Shown in pieces: positions 51,696 to 61,900 of a DNA stretch of 64,000 bases. The position numbers were made by a program, and so were the translations under genes. How positions within the stretch are numbered: position 1 is the stretch's first letter; every line of letters begins with the position of its first letter. The notes under the pieces were generated by a model, which was not told the origin of the DNA, searched no databases, and was given only the letters and a program-made list of their open reading frames with translations. The DNA is from Butyrivibrio hungatei DSM 14810 (GTDB lineage: Bacteria > Bacillota > Clostridia > Lachnospirales > Lachnospiraceae), in NCBI RefSeq assembly GCF_900143205.1, contig NZ_FRDH01000006.1, positions 62,001-126,000 of the forward strand, given 5' to 3'.

Positions 51696-52484
51696 TTATC
51701 TTGCCATAATTATCTCTTTTGCCATCTCAAAAAGCTCATCCGGTGACATATCTAGATTAAAGCCTATGAGCACATAGGAAACACCATCGATTTCAAAGTT
51801 AACGCCGCTTACGTAATCTGTCTGGCGCGTATCACTTCCTATGCTGATAAAAAAGTGATCGTCCGTTTCTTCGCGCTCTCTTTCAGAATCTGTAGGCTCC
51901 TCATCTTCCGGCAGAGAAAGATATTCGTCATAATTGTAATGTACTGTTATTCCGTCGTATTCCCGTGTCTCTGTAGCTCTGGCGCTGTCATATTTCTCAT
52001 GGTCTTCGCCATAAAGCGCTTCCGGGAACATTGAAAGATAAAGCTCTGGACTTCCATCCTTTACATAATCGATCCTGATACCCTTATAAGTGCTGAGCTT
52101 GTTGCCCTCATCATCCGTGGTGCTAGACTGATCGACTTCCATCTCCTCCACTGAATATCCGTTTGTGAAAAGACCTACTGCTGCAACATCAATTCCAGCC
52201 TCCTCTTCAAGCTTTCCAATGTCCTCAAAGTTACTGCTCTTTCCTCCAAAATAGATATCGCTGACTATTCCTGTAGCCTTACCTGCCGCAAATGCTGTGA
52301 CGCTAAACAATGTAAGGCATGCTGCAACAGCAACACCAATCTTTCTAAAATCATACTTTTTCTTCATAGGTCCTCCATTCTTCTTGCCATTCAAGAGATT
52401 ATTCACCATATTCTCCTTTTCGCTGTCGGAATAGTGGATGTCATCCATAGCTTTTTTGTATATTTCCAAATTCTTATTTTCCAT
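51696..52484 (-). CDS. DUF4367 membrane protein, probable anti-sigma factor
   Basis: A 262-residue protein. The N-terminal cytoplasmic part (residues 1-42) is followed by one helix (about 48-66, IGVAVAACLTLFSVTAFAAG) and an extracytoplasmic domain ending YVLIGFNLDMSPDELFEMAK, typical of DUF4367. It follows the sigma factor gene by 14 bp, the usual place for a transmembrane anti-sigma factor. Confidence 0.85.
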   Translation of the reverse strand: MENKNLEIYKKAMDDIHYSDSEKENMVNNLLNGKKNGGPMKKKYDFRKIGVAVAACLTLFSVTAFAAGKATGIVSDIYFGGKSSNFEDIGKLEEEAGIDVAAVGLFTNGYSVEEMEVDQSSTTDDEGNKLSTYKGIRIDYVKDGSPELYLSMFPEALYGEDHEKYDSARATETREYDGITVHYNYDEYLSLPEDEEPTDSEREREETDDHFFISIGSDTRQTDYVSGVNFEIDGVSYVLIGFNLDMSPDELFEMAKEIIMAR

Positions 52485-52498
52485 ATGAGTTATCTCCT

Positions 52499-52978
52499 TT
52501 ATTGCATCCCATAGTCATCAGCCAACGTTTCCCGTAAAATCTTTTTACCTCTGGCTAGATACTTTGATACAGAAGTCTTTCTCTTGCCCATCATGTCTGC
52601 AATCTCTTCTGTGGAATATCCTTCATAGTAATGAAGATAAATTGCTGTGCGGTAATTTCCAGGAAGCCGCTTTATCTCCTCCAATATTTCGGATTTCTCT
52701 GATGCAGGCGCCTCTTTATCTCCAAGTTCTTCAAGTCCTACTGTTTTGGTAAAAAAAGCACTTTTCCTAAAATCCTTACAGGCATTGATCGTGGTTCTAA
52801 CTAGCCATGCTTTCTCATGTTCGCTGCTTTCAAATTCATAATCCCCAGTTAATAATTTCATAAAAACTGTCTGGCAGATATCATCACAATCAAAGGGCTG
52901 CTTCAAATAGTTATAGCTGATCCTCTTTATCATGCTGGAGTACTCAGTCACTACCCTCCTGACTTCTCTATCATCCAT
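52499..52978 (-). CDS. RNA polymerase ECF-type sigma factor
   Basis: A 159-residue sigma factor. Region 2: YNYLKQPFDCDDICQTVFMKL followed by HEKAWLVRTTINACKDFRKS. Region 4: RLPGNYRTAIYLHYYEGYSTEEIADMMGKRKTSVSKYLARG. It forms an operon with the DUF4367 protein. Its promoter region faces that of a second sigma gene 182 bp away. The RBS (GTGAG) is weak. Confidence 0.92.
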   Translation of the reverse strand: MDDREVRRVVTEYSSMIKRISYNYLKQPFDCDDICQTVFMKLLTGDYEFESSEHEKAWLVRTTINACKDFRKSAFFTKTVGLEELGDKEAPASEKSEILEEIKRLPGNYRTAIYLHYYEGYSTEEIADMMGKRKTSVSKYLARGKKILRETLADDYGMQ

Positions 52979-53160
52979 GTAATAACAATCTCACTTTCCG
53001 ATCTTTTTAGAAGGCCTTCTACTTATAATACGATTCATCCTGATAAAAGTGGACACTCATTAAAAAAAAGTAGTTATATAATAAAAAAGTTGTGACTTTT
53101 AAAAAGATTTCTTGGCTATATAAGTGTAAGGCGCTTACAAATACCAAGAAGGGAGCATCT

Positions 53161-53724
53161 ATGAAAGACGAAGAGATAATAAATCTGTATTTCAGGCGTG
53201 ATGAAAGAGCCATCGAAGAAACAGATTTAAAATATGGAAAATATTGCAAGACTATAGCTAAAAACATTCTGTGGAGTGAGCAGGACATCGAGGAATGCCT
53301 TGATGATACCTACGTAAAGGTGTGGAACCGCATTCCACCTACAAAACCTAGGATTTTTAGAGCATTTATCGCTAAGATAACAAGAGATCTGGCATTAAAT
53401 ATGTTTAACGCCAGCAAGAGTTCAAAACGTGGAAATGGCGTTGTGAACGAGGTTTTGGATGAACTCGCTGAGTGCATTCCAGATAATAGCGATGTTGAGC
53501 ACTCTGTCCTAGAAAAAGAGCTAGAGAGTATGATCAAAGATTTTGTAAACAGTCTTGATCCAAAGGATGCTTATATTTTTACCAGCAGATATTTTTACGC
53601 AGAAGAAATAGCAAATATCGCCACTAAGTTTGGAATGACAAGACACAATGTTACAGTTGTCCTTGGAAGGCTCCGCAAGAAGCTCCAGGGCAGATTGGTA
53701 AAGGAGGGTTATTTGGCATCATGA
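53161..53724 (+). CDS. Second sigma-70 family sigma factor
   Basis: A 187-residue sigma factor; ATG 53161 was chosen for AGAAGGGAG upstream. Region 2 contains YCKTIAKNILWSEQDIEECLDDTYVKVWNRIPP, region 4 FVNSLDPKDAYIFTSRYFYAEEIANIATKFGMTRHNVTVVLGRLRKKL. The last base quartet ATGA overlaps the start of the downstream anti-sigma-like gene. Confidence 0.9.
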   Translation: MKDEEIINLYFRRDERAIEETDLKYGKYCKTIAKNILWSEQDIEECLDDTYVKVWNRIPPTKPRIFRAFIAKITRDLALNMFNASKSSKRGNGVVNEVLDELAECIPDNSDVEHSVLEKELESMIKDFVNSLDPKDAYIFTSRYFYAEEIANIATKFGMTRHNVTVVLGRLRKKLQGRLVKEGYLAS

Positions 53725-54836
53725 GAAGTGAAGAATTATTAAAGGCCATGAATGGCATTGATGATAAGATTATTGCAGATACATACAAATATTCTACCAA
53801 GATCAAAGTAGTCAAGGCAGGTAAAAATCTGCCACTTGCTGCCTGCATAGGCATAGCTCTTTTTGCAACACTTACTGTTACGGCAGTTGCAGCTATCCAC
53901 CATTTCTGGGGTAGGGGAATGGCTGGCATCGTAAGATCTACAGATGTCCAGCAGCAGGCACTTACAGAGCAGGGGCAGGCAATTGTTTACTCCGAAGAGC
54001 CGGATTATTCAGCCTATAAAGTAACAGACCAGGGTGTGACTATAGTTCCTGAGACTATTATCGCTGATGCACACTATGCCTATGTATCTTTTAAGGTATC
54101 TGGTCTTGAAGTAAAGGGCCTTGAAGAGCCCGGCGCCGATGTCACATACTATCTTGGCGATGATCCAGATGACATGAATTCATGGTTAAATGGTTCATCA
54201 AGTTTCTTTGATGGAATTGTTCCGAATGAAGAAGGAATGGGCGAGTATGAAGATGGCACTCCATTTCAGACCACAGAGAACGGAGAACTGATCACTCACT
54301 ACGTAGATGAAAATGGTGATCTGCAATATATCATGATGTTATCTACTCCGGATATGTCAGATAGTCTTTTGGGCAAAAAACTCCATGTAGAATTTAACGA
54401 ACTTGGCATATATACAGGAAAGTGCGAGTTCACAGGTACTGTTCAGGGAAAATGGATCTTTGATCTTGAACTTCCAAAAGTAAGCAACGCGCAGGTAATC
54501 ACTGTTAACAAGCAAGTTCCAGGAACAAGCTTTACTATAGATACCATAGAAATAACTCCTATTTCAATTGCTGTAAATTACACTGTAGACGGTAAGCTTG
54601 AGCAATATGAGGATTGTAATGGCATCCCAGAATTTATGGGTGTTGGGTTAAAAGATGGCACTGACTACAAATACATTCAAAATGGCGGATCATCATACTA
54701 TACGGATGATTCAATGGAAAAAGCTATTAGTTCAGCCTGCTTCCAGAGAATAATCGATGTATCAGAAGTAAGATCACTGTTCATAAGAACAAGTGACTAC
54801 GATAACGCAGAGATTGTTGAAATCGAACTACCATAA
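53721..54836 (+). CDS. DUF4179-like membrane protein, probable anti-sigma factor
   Basis: A 371-residue protein. A short cytoplasmic N-terminus precedes one helix (about residues 38-57), followed by a large extracytoplasmic domain of beta character. The blocks VTIVPETIIADAHYAYVSFKVSGLEV and FTIDTIEITPISIAVNYTVDG fit DUF4179-type proteins. It is coupled to the sigma gene by a 4-bp overlap (ATGA). Confidence 0.85.
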   Translation: MRSEELLKAMNGIDDKIIADTYKYSTKIKVVKAGKNLPLAACIGIALFATLTVTAVAAIHHFWGRGMAGIVRSTDVQQQALTEQGQAIVYSEEPDYSAYKVTDQGVTIVPETIIADAHYAYVSFKVSGLEVKGLEEPGADVTYYLGDDPDDMNSWLNGSSSFFDGIVPNEEGMGEYEDGTPFQTTENGELITHYVDENGDLQYIMMLSTPDMSDSLLGKKLHVEFNELGIYTGKCEFTGTVQGKWIFDLELPKVSNAQVITVNKQVPGTSFTIDTIEITPISIAVNYTVDGKLEQYEDCNGIPEFMGVGLKDGTDYKYIQNGGSSYYTDDSMEKAISSACFQRIIDVSEVRSLFIRTSDYDNAEIVEIELP

Positions 54837-54842
54837 GAAAAC

Positions 54843-54879
54843 GAGGCAATACCGCAAAGGTATTGCCTTTACTTTTTTT
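54843..54879 (+). terminator. Terminator after the DUF4179-like gene
   Basis: GGCAATACC and GGTATTGCC with a 5-nt loop, then TTTACTTTTTTT. It overlaps the end of a convergent miniprotein gene. Confidence 0.92.
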
Positions 54880-55012
54880 CATGCTCTTTCAAAAGAGCTT
54901 CATGTATAGCCTTTGCTATAACTTCTTCCGGAGCTCTTTTTAATATCTCTGCCTTAGAATTTTTGTTTATCTTTATTTCCTTTTTTGGCGCATCAGAATT
55001 ATCTTTTTTCAA
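54869..55012 (-). CDS. Coupled 47-aa helical miniprotein with a TTG start
   Basis: A TTG at 55012 overlaps the deformylase stop as TTGA, with GAGGGG 8 nt upstream. Product begins (M)KKDNSDAPKKEIKINKNSKA and continues EILKRAPEEVIAKAIHEALL to KEHEKK. It is Lys-rich and mostly helical. I do not recognise it. The coupling layout is the main argument that it is real. Confidence 0.55.
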   Translation of the reverse strand: MKKDNSDAPKKEIKINKNSKAEILKRAPEEVIAKAIHEALLKEHEKK

Positions 55013-55419
55013 ATCAAAATCCCCTCAAAATGATCTATCTCATGCTGGATTATCTGCGCTGTAAAATCCTTGTACTTGCCATGCTGCGGCTTGAAATCCT
55101 GGTCTAAATAATCCACCTCAATTTCCTTGTATCTAGTGCAAGGCCTCACACCATCCAGTGACAAACAGCTCTCCTGCGTCTCATAGGCTCCACTCTTCTT
55201 GGTGATCACTGGATTGATCATTGGGAAAAGAAATGGTCCCATAGCCACCACGATTATTCTCTTCTTTACTCCAATCATGTTGGCAGCCATTCCAACACAT
55301 CTATCTTGATTTGCTCTAAGTGTATCCAATAGATCCTCGACAACCTGGCTATCCGCCTCAGTTGCAGGTTCAGACTTTTGCTGCATAAAGAACTGATCTC
55401 TAACTATCTGTTTGATCAT
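55009..55419 (-). CDS. Peptide deformylase family protein, variant motif 1
   Basis: A 136-residue protein. Motif 2 (ESCLSLDG, metal Cys) and motif 3 (QHEIDHFEG, HExxH) are intact. Motif 1, normally GxGxAAxQ, reads VGMAANMIG, so the catalytic-site Gln is replaced by Met. Deformylases remove formyl groups from nascent N-terminal Met. This clostridial variant may be active or may have another role. GAGGAG precedes the ATG. Confidence 0.85.
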   Translation of the reverse strand: MIKQIVRDQFFMQQKSEPATEADSQVVEDLLDTLRANQDRCVGMAANMIGVKKRIIVVAMGPFLFPMINPVITKKSGAYETQESCLSLDGVRPCTRYKEIEVDYLDQDFKPQHGKYKDFTAQIIQHEIDHFEGILI

Positions 55420-55511
55420 AATCCATACTCCTCTTCGGATTATTATACTACAGCTTAGCTGTAAAACTCTTAGAGGTTATTCCATTTTTGTAACCAAAAT
55501 GATGGTATTTT

Positions 55512-55592
55512 TTCTAAAATGTTGATGAGAAGCACATTTTAGTATTCTAAAATGTTGATTCAGAGTCACTTTTTCCATTCTAAAATGTTGAT
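55512..55592. repeat. Three 15-bp direct repeats at a strict 33-bp period
   Basis: TTCTAAAATGTTGAT occurs at 55512, 55545 and 55578, with unrelated 18-bp spacers. It fills much of the gap between the deformylase and the frameshifted gene. Confidence 0.88.
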
Positions 55593-55676
55593 GGAAATAT
55601 TGGCTTTACTTTTTTTAATCACAAGCCAAGAGGCAGAGCACCTTTTCGATGCCCTGCCCCCAGCGAAAAACATGAT

Positions 55677-56080
55677 TCAATTCCAAAATCCAATAACCGT
55701 CCCAATAACATACAGTATAAAAAGAATAAACACCCCACCAGCATTGCCGTTAACAAAAATAGTAACACCTATGATTACCGCGACAGTGATCAGCATCTTC
55801 CTACGTTTAATGTCTGCTAATTTCTTCTTAAACGCTTCATCCTCTTCTCTCATCTTCATACGTTCTTCAGGTGTAGCATGCCACTCGTAGCCTTCAAATT
55901 CGCCGCCATCACCACCTCCAAAGATATCGCGCCAAAGACATCTCCATCACTATCATCATCGTGGTCTCCATGCTTGTCATCTCCATACAACGTCTCATGA
56001 ATGTATGAAGCCTCAGCACTATCAATATGCCCATCACAATTCAGATCATAGGAAGTATTCTCAAATTCATCATATGCCAT
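55677..56080 (-). pseudogene. Frameshifted EF-hand/TM small protein
   Basis: The upstream frame (56080 to about 55935) encodes MAYDEFENTSYDLNCDGHID, an EF-hand/dockerin-like calcium loop, then an Asp/His-rich stretch. The downstream frame carries DIFGGGDGGEFEGYEWHATP and EERMKMREEDEAFKKKLADI, then two hydrophobic segments, ending at 55677. Joined by one shift near 55930 they make a plausible single protein of about 135 residues. Separately, the first frame ends in unrelated residues at 55856, and ATG 55859 would start the second part. Confidence 0.6.
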
Positions 56081-56216
56081 AACACGCCCTCACTTTTGTG
56101 AATCCACTGTCTTCATGGTAGCATGCATAGGTAAAGAGCTGATAAACTTGAATTTAAGTTTGGGTAAAAAACACCGAATTATTCTTCAAAAGGCTGTACC
56201 TTTTATTTTCCCAAAA

Positions 56217-57452
56217 TTACTTACCCATTTTGCATTTTTCTTCTTGCATATTATTATCAATAAATTTCTGTAATATAGCTAAAATGCTTGCAATCACTAA
56301 TACTTCCATTATCTTTGCTATAAAACTTTCTTGTAATGCAAGCTCCTTTATTATTTCAGCACCAGTATATGTATCTCCGTAACTCGTTCCTAAATATGTT
56401 GCTAAACTAAACTTCAAATACTCTTCACAATAATAATTTGAAATAGAATCCTTACTATCAATGTTATATATTCCAGGTTCAATGTGATATCTCAAATCAT
56501 TGTTTATAAAAACATCCAATCGATAAGGCCACAAATTGCTATAGTCTTTATCGCTATTCACTGCATAATATGCCACAATTTTCAAAGAGTCTGCTTCTTT
56601 TTCTTCTATATATGTGAGCTGTCTATATCCTTCTCCAAAATTTATTATCTGTTGTCCTGTTCCCTCGAGGTTATTGCACTTCTCAGAATAATAAAAATAT
56701 ACATCTTCATGATAAGATTGATATAACAATCCATAGGTAATAATTGTAGTAGTCACAATAACAAACATACAACCTATAGATATTCCAATAAATTGAATTT
56801 TTTCAATAAAGCAATTCCACTGATATCTTTTAATTCCTTTTTTCATCTGTATAAGTATGTGTGTAATCATTAAAAGCAATAAAACAAATGGCAATAATTG
56901 TGAATACATAACTTTATATGACACATAATCATATTTATACTTTTTATAAAAATACAAAGATGATATGACTACCACTATCGCTTCATAGCACACTGTAATC
57001 ATTATCCCCATTGGATGTTTTTTTGCATAAACAGCCCCAAAAAAGATAATAGAACACATTGAGAAAAGGAGTGCAATTGCTATATATCTTGAATTAGTTA
57101 ACGATAACAACACTGTCGTAACAAATGATATAACAAAAAGCACCACACTAACCAAACTGAGAATGTCTTCTTTCTGTGTTAATTTAGCATTAACTTTGAC
57201 AAATCTAGATAAGCAATACTCATCTTCAATACAATCACTATTTTCAGACAATATTCTGTCGACTTTATTCCTTGAAGAAGCTTCAACGTGAAAAATATAT
57301 ATCTTCTGATACTTTATTATGTGCTTACCGGTCAGTACTTTTTCTATTGATAGTTCGTATTTAATATCGTTTTCATCAAAAATCTTAACTAATTCCTCAT
57401 AAGTCTTATCATCTCTAGCCCAACAATACTCCACTTTAGTCCCACCCTTCAT
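56217..57452 (-). CDS. AT-rich polytopic membrane protein
   Basis: A 411-residue protein, possibly starting at GTG 57434 (VEYCWARDD) behind GGGTGGG rather than at ATG 57452. A soluble N-terminal domain (about 1-95) includes EELVKIFDENDIKYELSIEK. Helices follow at about 100-120, 125-142, 150-168, 182-202 and 225-248, then a soluble domain and a final helix (about 378-396). Lower GC than the region before 55 kb. Not recognised. Confidence 0.75.
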   Translation of the reverse strand: MKGGTKVEYCWARDDKTYEELVKIFDENDIKYELSIEKVLTGKHIIKYQKIYIFHVEASSRNKVDRILSENSDCIEDEYCLSRFVKVNAKLTQKEDILSLVSVVLFVISFVTTVLLSLTNSRYIAIALLFSMCSIIFFGAVYAKKHPMGIMITVCYEAIVVVISSLYFYKKYKYDYVSYKVMYSQLLPFVLLLLMITHILIQMKKGIKRYQWNCFIEKIQFIGISIGCMFVIVTTTIITYGLLYQSYHEDVYFYYSEKCNNLEGTGQQIINFGEGYRQLTYIEEKEADSLKIVAYYAVNSDKDYSNLWPYRLDVFINNDLRYHIEPGIYNIDSKDSISNYYCEEYLKFSLATYLGTSYGDTYTGAEIIKELALQESFIAKIMEVLVIASILAILQKFIDNNMQEEKCKMGK

Positions 57453-57662
57453 AATGTCAATCTATAAAACATGATTCTTTACTGTTTGATTAAAAAGCAA
57501 TATCTAGTTCTTCAGAATATGGTAATCACACAACGTTTTTCCTGAATAGGTCTATTATAACGCATGCAGCCACATTGGTGCGGAATAAAAAACAATTCTC
57601 TTTTATTTTTTGTATTGATATAATGAATAAGTATCATATGACAGCATGGAGGAGGCATAAGC

Positions 57663-58847
57663 ATGGCAAAAGAAATCGAAATGTATAATACTTACTTTGG
57701 GGATTGCTTCATTGTAAAAAATGAAGACAGCAACTTACTCGTTGACTTTGGCGTTCGCAGGAATTCAAAAATATGGCATACCACATATACTGGTCGTCGA
57801 ACCCTCTTGTCAGATATCGCAGAAGATATCGCTAACAGATATAAAAAGCAAACTATCAGTTTACTAATTACTCATTTTCATGATGACCATGTTTCCGGAT
57901 TAGTAAAAATGCAAACAAGTGGTCTCCCTCAATATAAAAATCTCTTCAAAAAAATATATATCCCAGACATATGGGACAATCCATTCATTTTTATTACCAA
58001 TTCACTTGAAAAAATAGTTCTAGAATCACAGTTAAGAAAAACCAAACTCCCATACACTACTTCTTCATTATTTGATTTAATTGCTTTTATTTGCATAAAT
58101 TGCAGAAGTACTTATTTACTGAGCAGAGGAGTTGAATTTGAAAATGGCAAGTACCGAGCTCTTTGGCCACCGAAAGGAATCGAAATCAATGATTTCGAAG
58201 AGTACTTCAACAGTTTACCTCTTCCAAATGATTTAAAAAGAGATTTATTAAGAATTGCTACTCAAATTTGTACATATGTACAATCTAGTATTTATGGTGA
58301 TTTCTTTGACTATAGTGTGATTTCAATCGAAAAAACTATAAAACGCTATGAACGCCAATATAAAAAAGCCATCAAAGATTATAAAAATCAAATAGAAGAC
58401 TTAGTTGATTTCCAAACACTAAATGAACTTAATCATAAAATTAACATTGTTTTCCATGATAGCATTAACAACACTGAAAACATGCTTTTTACAGGTGATG
58501 CTGAAGACTATGACATGAACACCATAGCCACTGCTACTGATTATCCGCTACACGAAAAATATAAGTATATTAAAATTCCACATCATGGAACAACTAGGCA
58601 CTATTTTAATTTTTCAAGATATGTTCCAGAACACGTACTTATTCCTAACGGCGAAGTAAATTTTAAAGATCCTGCCACACATGAAGCATATAAAATTGAC
58701 GAAAGGTACGGCCTGTTAACTTCTAGACACACTTGCTCTAATTGTAACAATTGCAAAGCTTGTGATAAAGCTTGTCATTATCCTATTACATGTATTGGAA
58801 GTACCAAAAACGTCGTATTCCCTTTGCTATACACCACAATCAGATAA
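57663..58847 (+). CDS. Metallo-beta-lactamase-fold hydrolase with C-terminal Cys cluster
   Basis: A 394-residue protein. Metal ligands: THFHDDH (71-76), MLFTGDAED and KIPHHGTTRHYF, a full ComEC/Rec2-like set. An inserted helical region (about 120-275) is rich in Lys. Near the C-terminus comes HTCSNCNNCKACDKACH, then PITC: six Cys with CxxCxxCxxCxxxC spacing, unusual for this family and suggesting zinc or Fe-S binding. GGAGGAGG precedes the ATG. It is convergent with a helicase gene across a shared terminator. A nucleic-acid or nucleotide-phosphodiester substrate is likely but unproven. Confidence 0.85.
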   Translation: MAKEIEMYNTYFGDCFIVKNEDSNLLVDFGVRRNSKIWHTTYTGRRTLLSDIAEDIANRYKKQTISLLITHFHDDHVSGLVKMQTSGLPQYKNLFKKIYIPDIWDNPFIFITNSLEKIVLESQLRKTKLPYTTSSLFDLIAFICINCRSTYLLSRGVEFENGKYRALWPPKGIEINDFEEYFNSLPLPNDLKRDLLRIATQICTYVQSSIYGDFFDYSVISIEKTIKRYERQYKKAIKDYKNQIEDLVDFQTLNELNHKINIVFHDSINNTENMLFTGDAEDYDMNTIATATDYPLHEKYKYIKIPHHGTTRHYFNFSRYVPEHVLIPNGEVNFKDPATHEAYKIDERYGLLTSRHTCSNCNNCKACDKACHYPITCIGSTKNVVFPLLYTTIR

Positions 58848-58861
58848 TATACTACATACAA

Positions 58862-58900
58862 AAAATAGCGCCCCTATTATAAAGAGGCGCTATTTTATCT
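58862..58900. terminator. Bidirectional terminator between MBL and helicase genes
   Basis: AAAATAGCGCC and GGCGCTATTTTA form an 11-bp stem with A and T tracts on either side. Confidence 0.92.
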
Positions 58901-58910
58901 ACATAAGCAA

Positions 58911-61900
58911 TTATCCAACATCCAATTTATTTGTTTTCTTCAAATACTTTGCTGGAATTGGATTATCCATTCTCCAAATCACATTCATAGGTCTGCTGCC
59001 TATATGGCTTAAATAATTAGCTGTACCCAAGAATGAATATGGTGCCGTTCCTACGCTGTCCTTTTTAAACTCTCTGACAAATAGTAAAATTTTACTTCCA
59101 CCAGAAACATGATTGATATATCTCTGTCCAGTTGGTGATGTATCCGATGTTGTGCTCTGGCTCTGCCAATGGAAGAGTTCACTATTAATAGAATAATCTT
59201 CGTACATTGTAGTTGGTGAATAGTCTTTGTCAGATTTATTTAGTGTAACAAAGAAAATATCAATATTCTTTTCAGGGAGCCACTTGCAACCTTCACGAAC
59301 AGTATTAGGCTTCATAAAGTCCATTGCTACTAAGATTTGATCTCTGGTATATGTGCAATACAAATCAAGAGGACATTCAAATCCTACATCAACCGACTTA
59401 TCAATAATATCCAAGTCATCATACTTAATTTCTAGAATATCAATAATCTCCTTGAGCAATAGCTTACATTTAGCTAGCTCAGCCAGATTATTTTTCACCT
59501 TGTCATCTTCCCAATTCTCCGCTGTCTCATTCCAAATAGTGACATAGAACATTTGAAGCATTCTCTTTTCAAGCGGTGACATTGAGCCAATATCAACAGT
59601 CTCTAAAGAAGGTAGCACCTTTAATAAGAATTTTATCCATCGTCTCGAATCTATAGCGATAATCTTTGAAAATGCTTTTGTTACAACTTCCTCTAATGGC
59701 TCATTAAAATTCTCGATGACTCTAGCATCTGCACACAATCTAGTAAATGAATATTTTGAATAAATGGTGCTGAGTTTAAGACGATAGTACTTAATGAAAT
59801 TAGCTAATGTAAGTTCCTGTCCACTATCCTCTGTAAATGATTCGATGCGAGAAATAAGCCCCATTCTATCGCCAAAGGACTTTTTGATATTGTTCAAAAT
59901 AATGTCCGATGCTTTTTTCTCTAGTTGTATATAGCATCCCTTAGGAAGCGCAACAAATCCCTTCTTCATTTCATACTGAACACTATGCTCTGTATTAGAA
60001 AGAAGCGCAGCAAATTTCTCTTCAAAATTATATTTTTTATTCGCTTGTCCAATAAAGTCTAGTACAGTGAGGCACTCTTTTCCTTCAGCCAAACGTAAAC
60101 CTCTTCCTAGCTGCTGTAAAAAGATAGTCAGGGACTCAGTTGGTCTTAAGAACAATACTGTATCAACTTCAGGAATATCCACACCTTCATTGTACAAATC
60201 TACTACAAATATAAAAATAAACTCGCCATTCACCAACCTGCTCTTTGCTGTATTCCTCTCCTGTTCTGAAGAATCAGCTGTTAATGCAATAGATGGTATA
60301 CCTTTTTCATTAAATTGCTCTGCCATAAATTTGGCATGTTCCACTGAAACGCAGAAGCCAAGGCCATGTAATGAATCCATATCTGTAACATACTTATGTA
60401 TTGAGTTTATGATATGATTGGATCTCTTTACAGCCACTTCCCTGTTCAAGGAATACAGATTGCTTAACTCAGTTTTGTCATATCCACCTCTACCCCATCT
60501 AACATTTGAAAGATCTGTCTCGTCGGATACTCCAAAATATTGGAATGGGCAAAGAAGCTTTCTCTCTATAGCTTCTGGAAGTCTAATCTCCGCTGCAACG
60601 TGTCCATCAAAATAATCTAAAATGCTCTTACCATCCATACGCTCTGGAGTAGCTGTTAATCCCAGTAGTACCTTAGGTGTAAATTTACTGAGTAATCCCT
60701 GATATGTAGGGGCAGCTGCATGATGAAATTCATCTACAACAATGTAATCATAATAATCTTCTTCAAGAATTACATATAATTTCTGTGAAGCAACTGTCTG
60801 AATAGAAACAAACAAATTATCTAAACTTTCTGGCTTATTATTTCCAACAAACAATTCTCCAAAATTTGGATTCTTTAGAACTGCTCTAAATGTAGCCAAA
60901 CTCTGTTTCAATATTTCTTCTCTATGCGCGACAAAGAGAATCCTATTTTTTTGATTAGGATTCTCTTTACAAAATCTTCTATAATCAAGAGCTGCAATAA
61001 CTGTTTTACCAGTTCCAGTTGCAGCCACTATCAAGTTTTTATATCTTCCGTGAATTTCTCTTTCAGCACTGATTCTATCCAATATTTGCTGCTGATAAGG
61101 ATAAGGGTTAACATCTACAATATACTGATATTTATCACCATCAGAACTATACTTTTCGGCTTTCAGTGCATGCTTAAGCTTGCCATAGCTATTCTCCGTA
61201 TATTCTTCAAATGTTGTACTATTCCAATAACTTTCAAAGGTAGCTTCAATCTTCTTTATCGTTGCACCCATATCTTTGGCTGTAGCTTTTATATTCCACT
61301 CAAGGCCGCTAGACATTGCCACATTTGACATGTTTGACGAACCAATATATGCCGTAGTAAACGATGTATTTCTGTAAAAGATATATGCTTTAGCATGAAG
61401 TCTAGTTCTTTTTGTATCATAAGATATACGCACTTCGGTATTTTGAAGTTTACGAAGTTCATCTACAGCCTTTATATCAGTAGCTCCCATGTATGAAGTT
61501 GTAATTATTCTCAGCCTTCCGCCTCTATCTGTAAATTTACGCAGTTCTTCAATTAGTAGTCTTAAACCACTCCACTTAATAAATGAAACCAGCATATCAA
61601 TTCGGTCTGCTGTTTCCATTTCTTTTTTCAATTCCAAATACATTTGAGGTTCATGAACAGCTCCAGTAAATAAGCTACTTTGAGCAACAGATGTTTCAGG
61701 ACGTACAACGTCCTTAGCCTTGCGTTTTCCAATTTTATACATAGGATCTGATTCAGACAGCAAAGCAAGTAATTGCTCAGCTTTTTCATCCACCGCAAGT
61801 TCCTGTAAATCACTTTGCTGTGTCTCTTTAGATAGAAGCTCAACTACCTTATTTACTAGATCTACCTTTGCGCCCAATTCATCCTGTTCAGACACACTAT

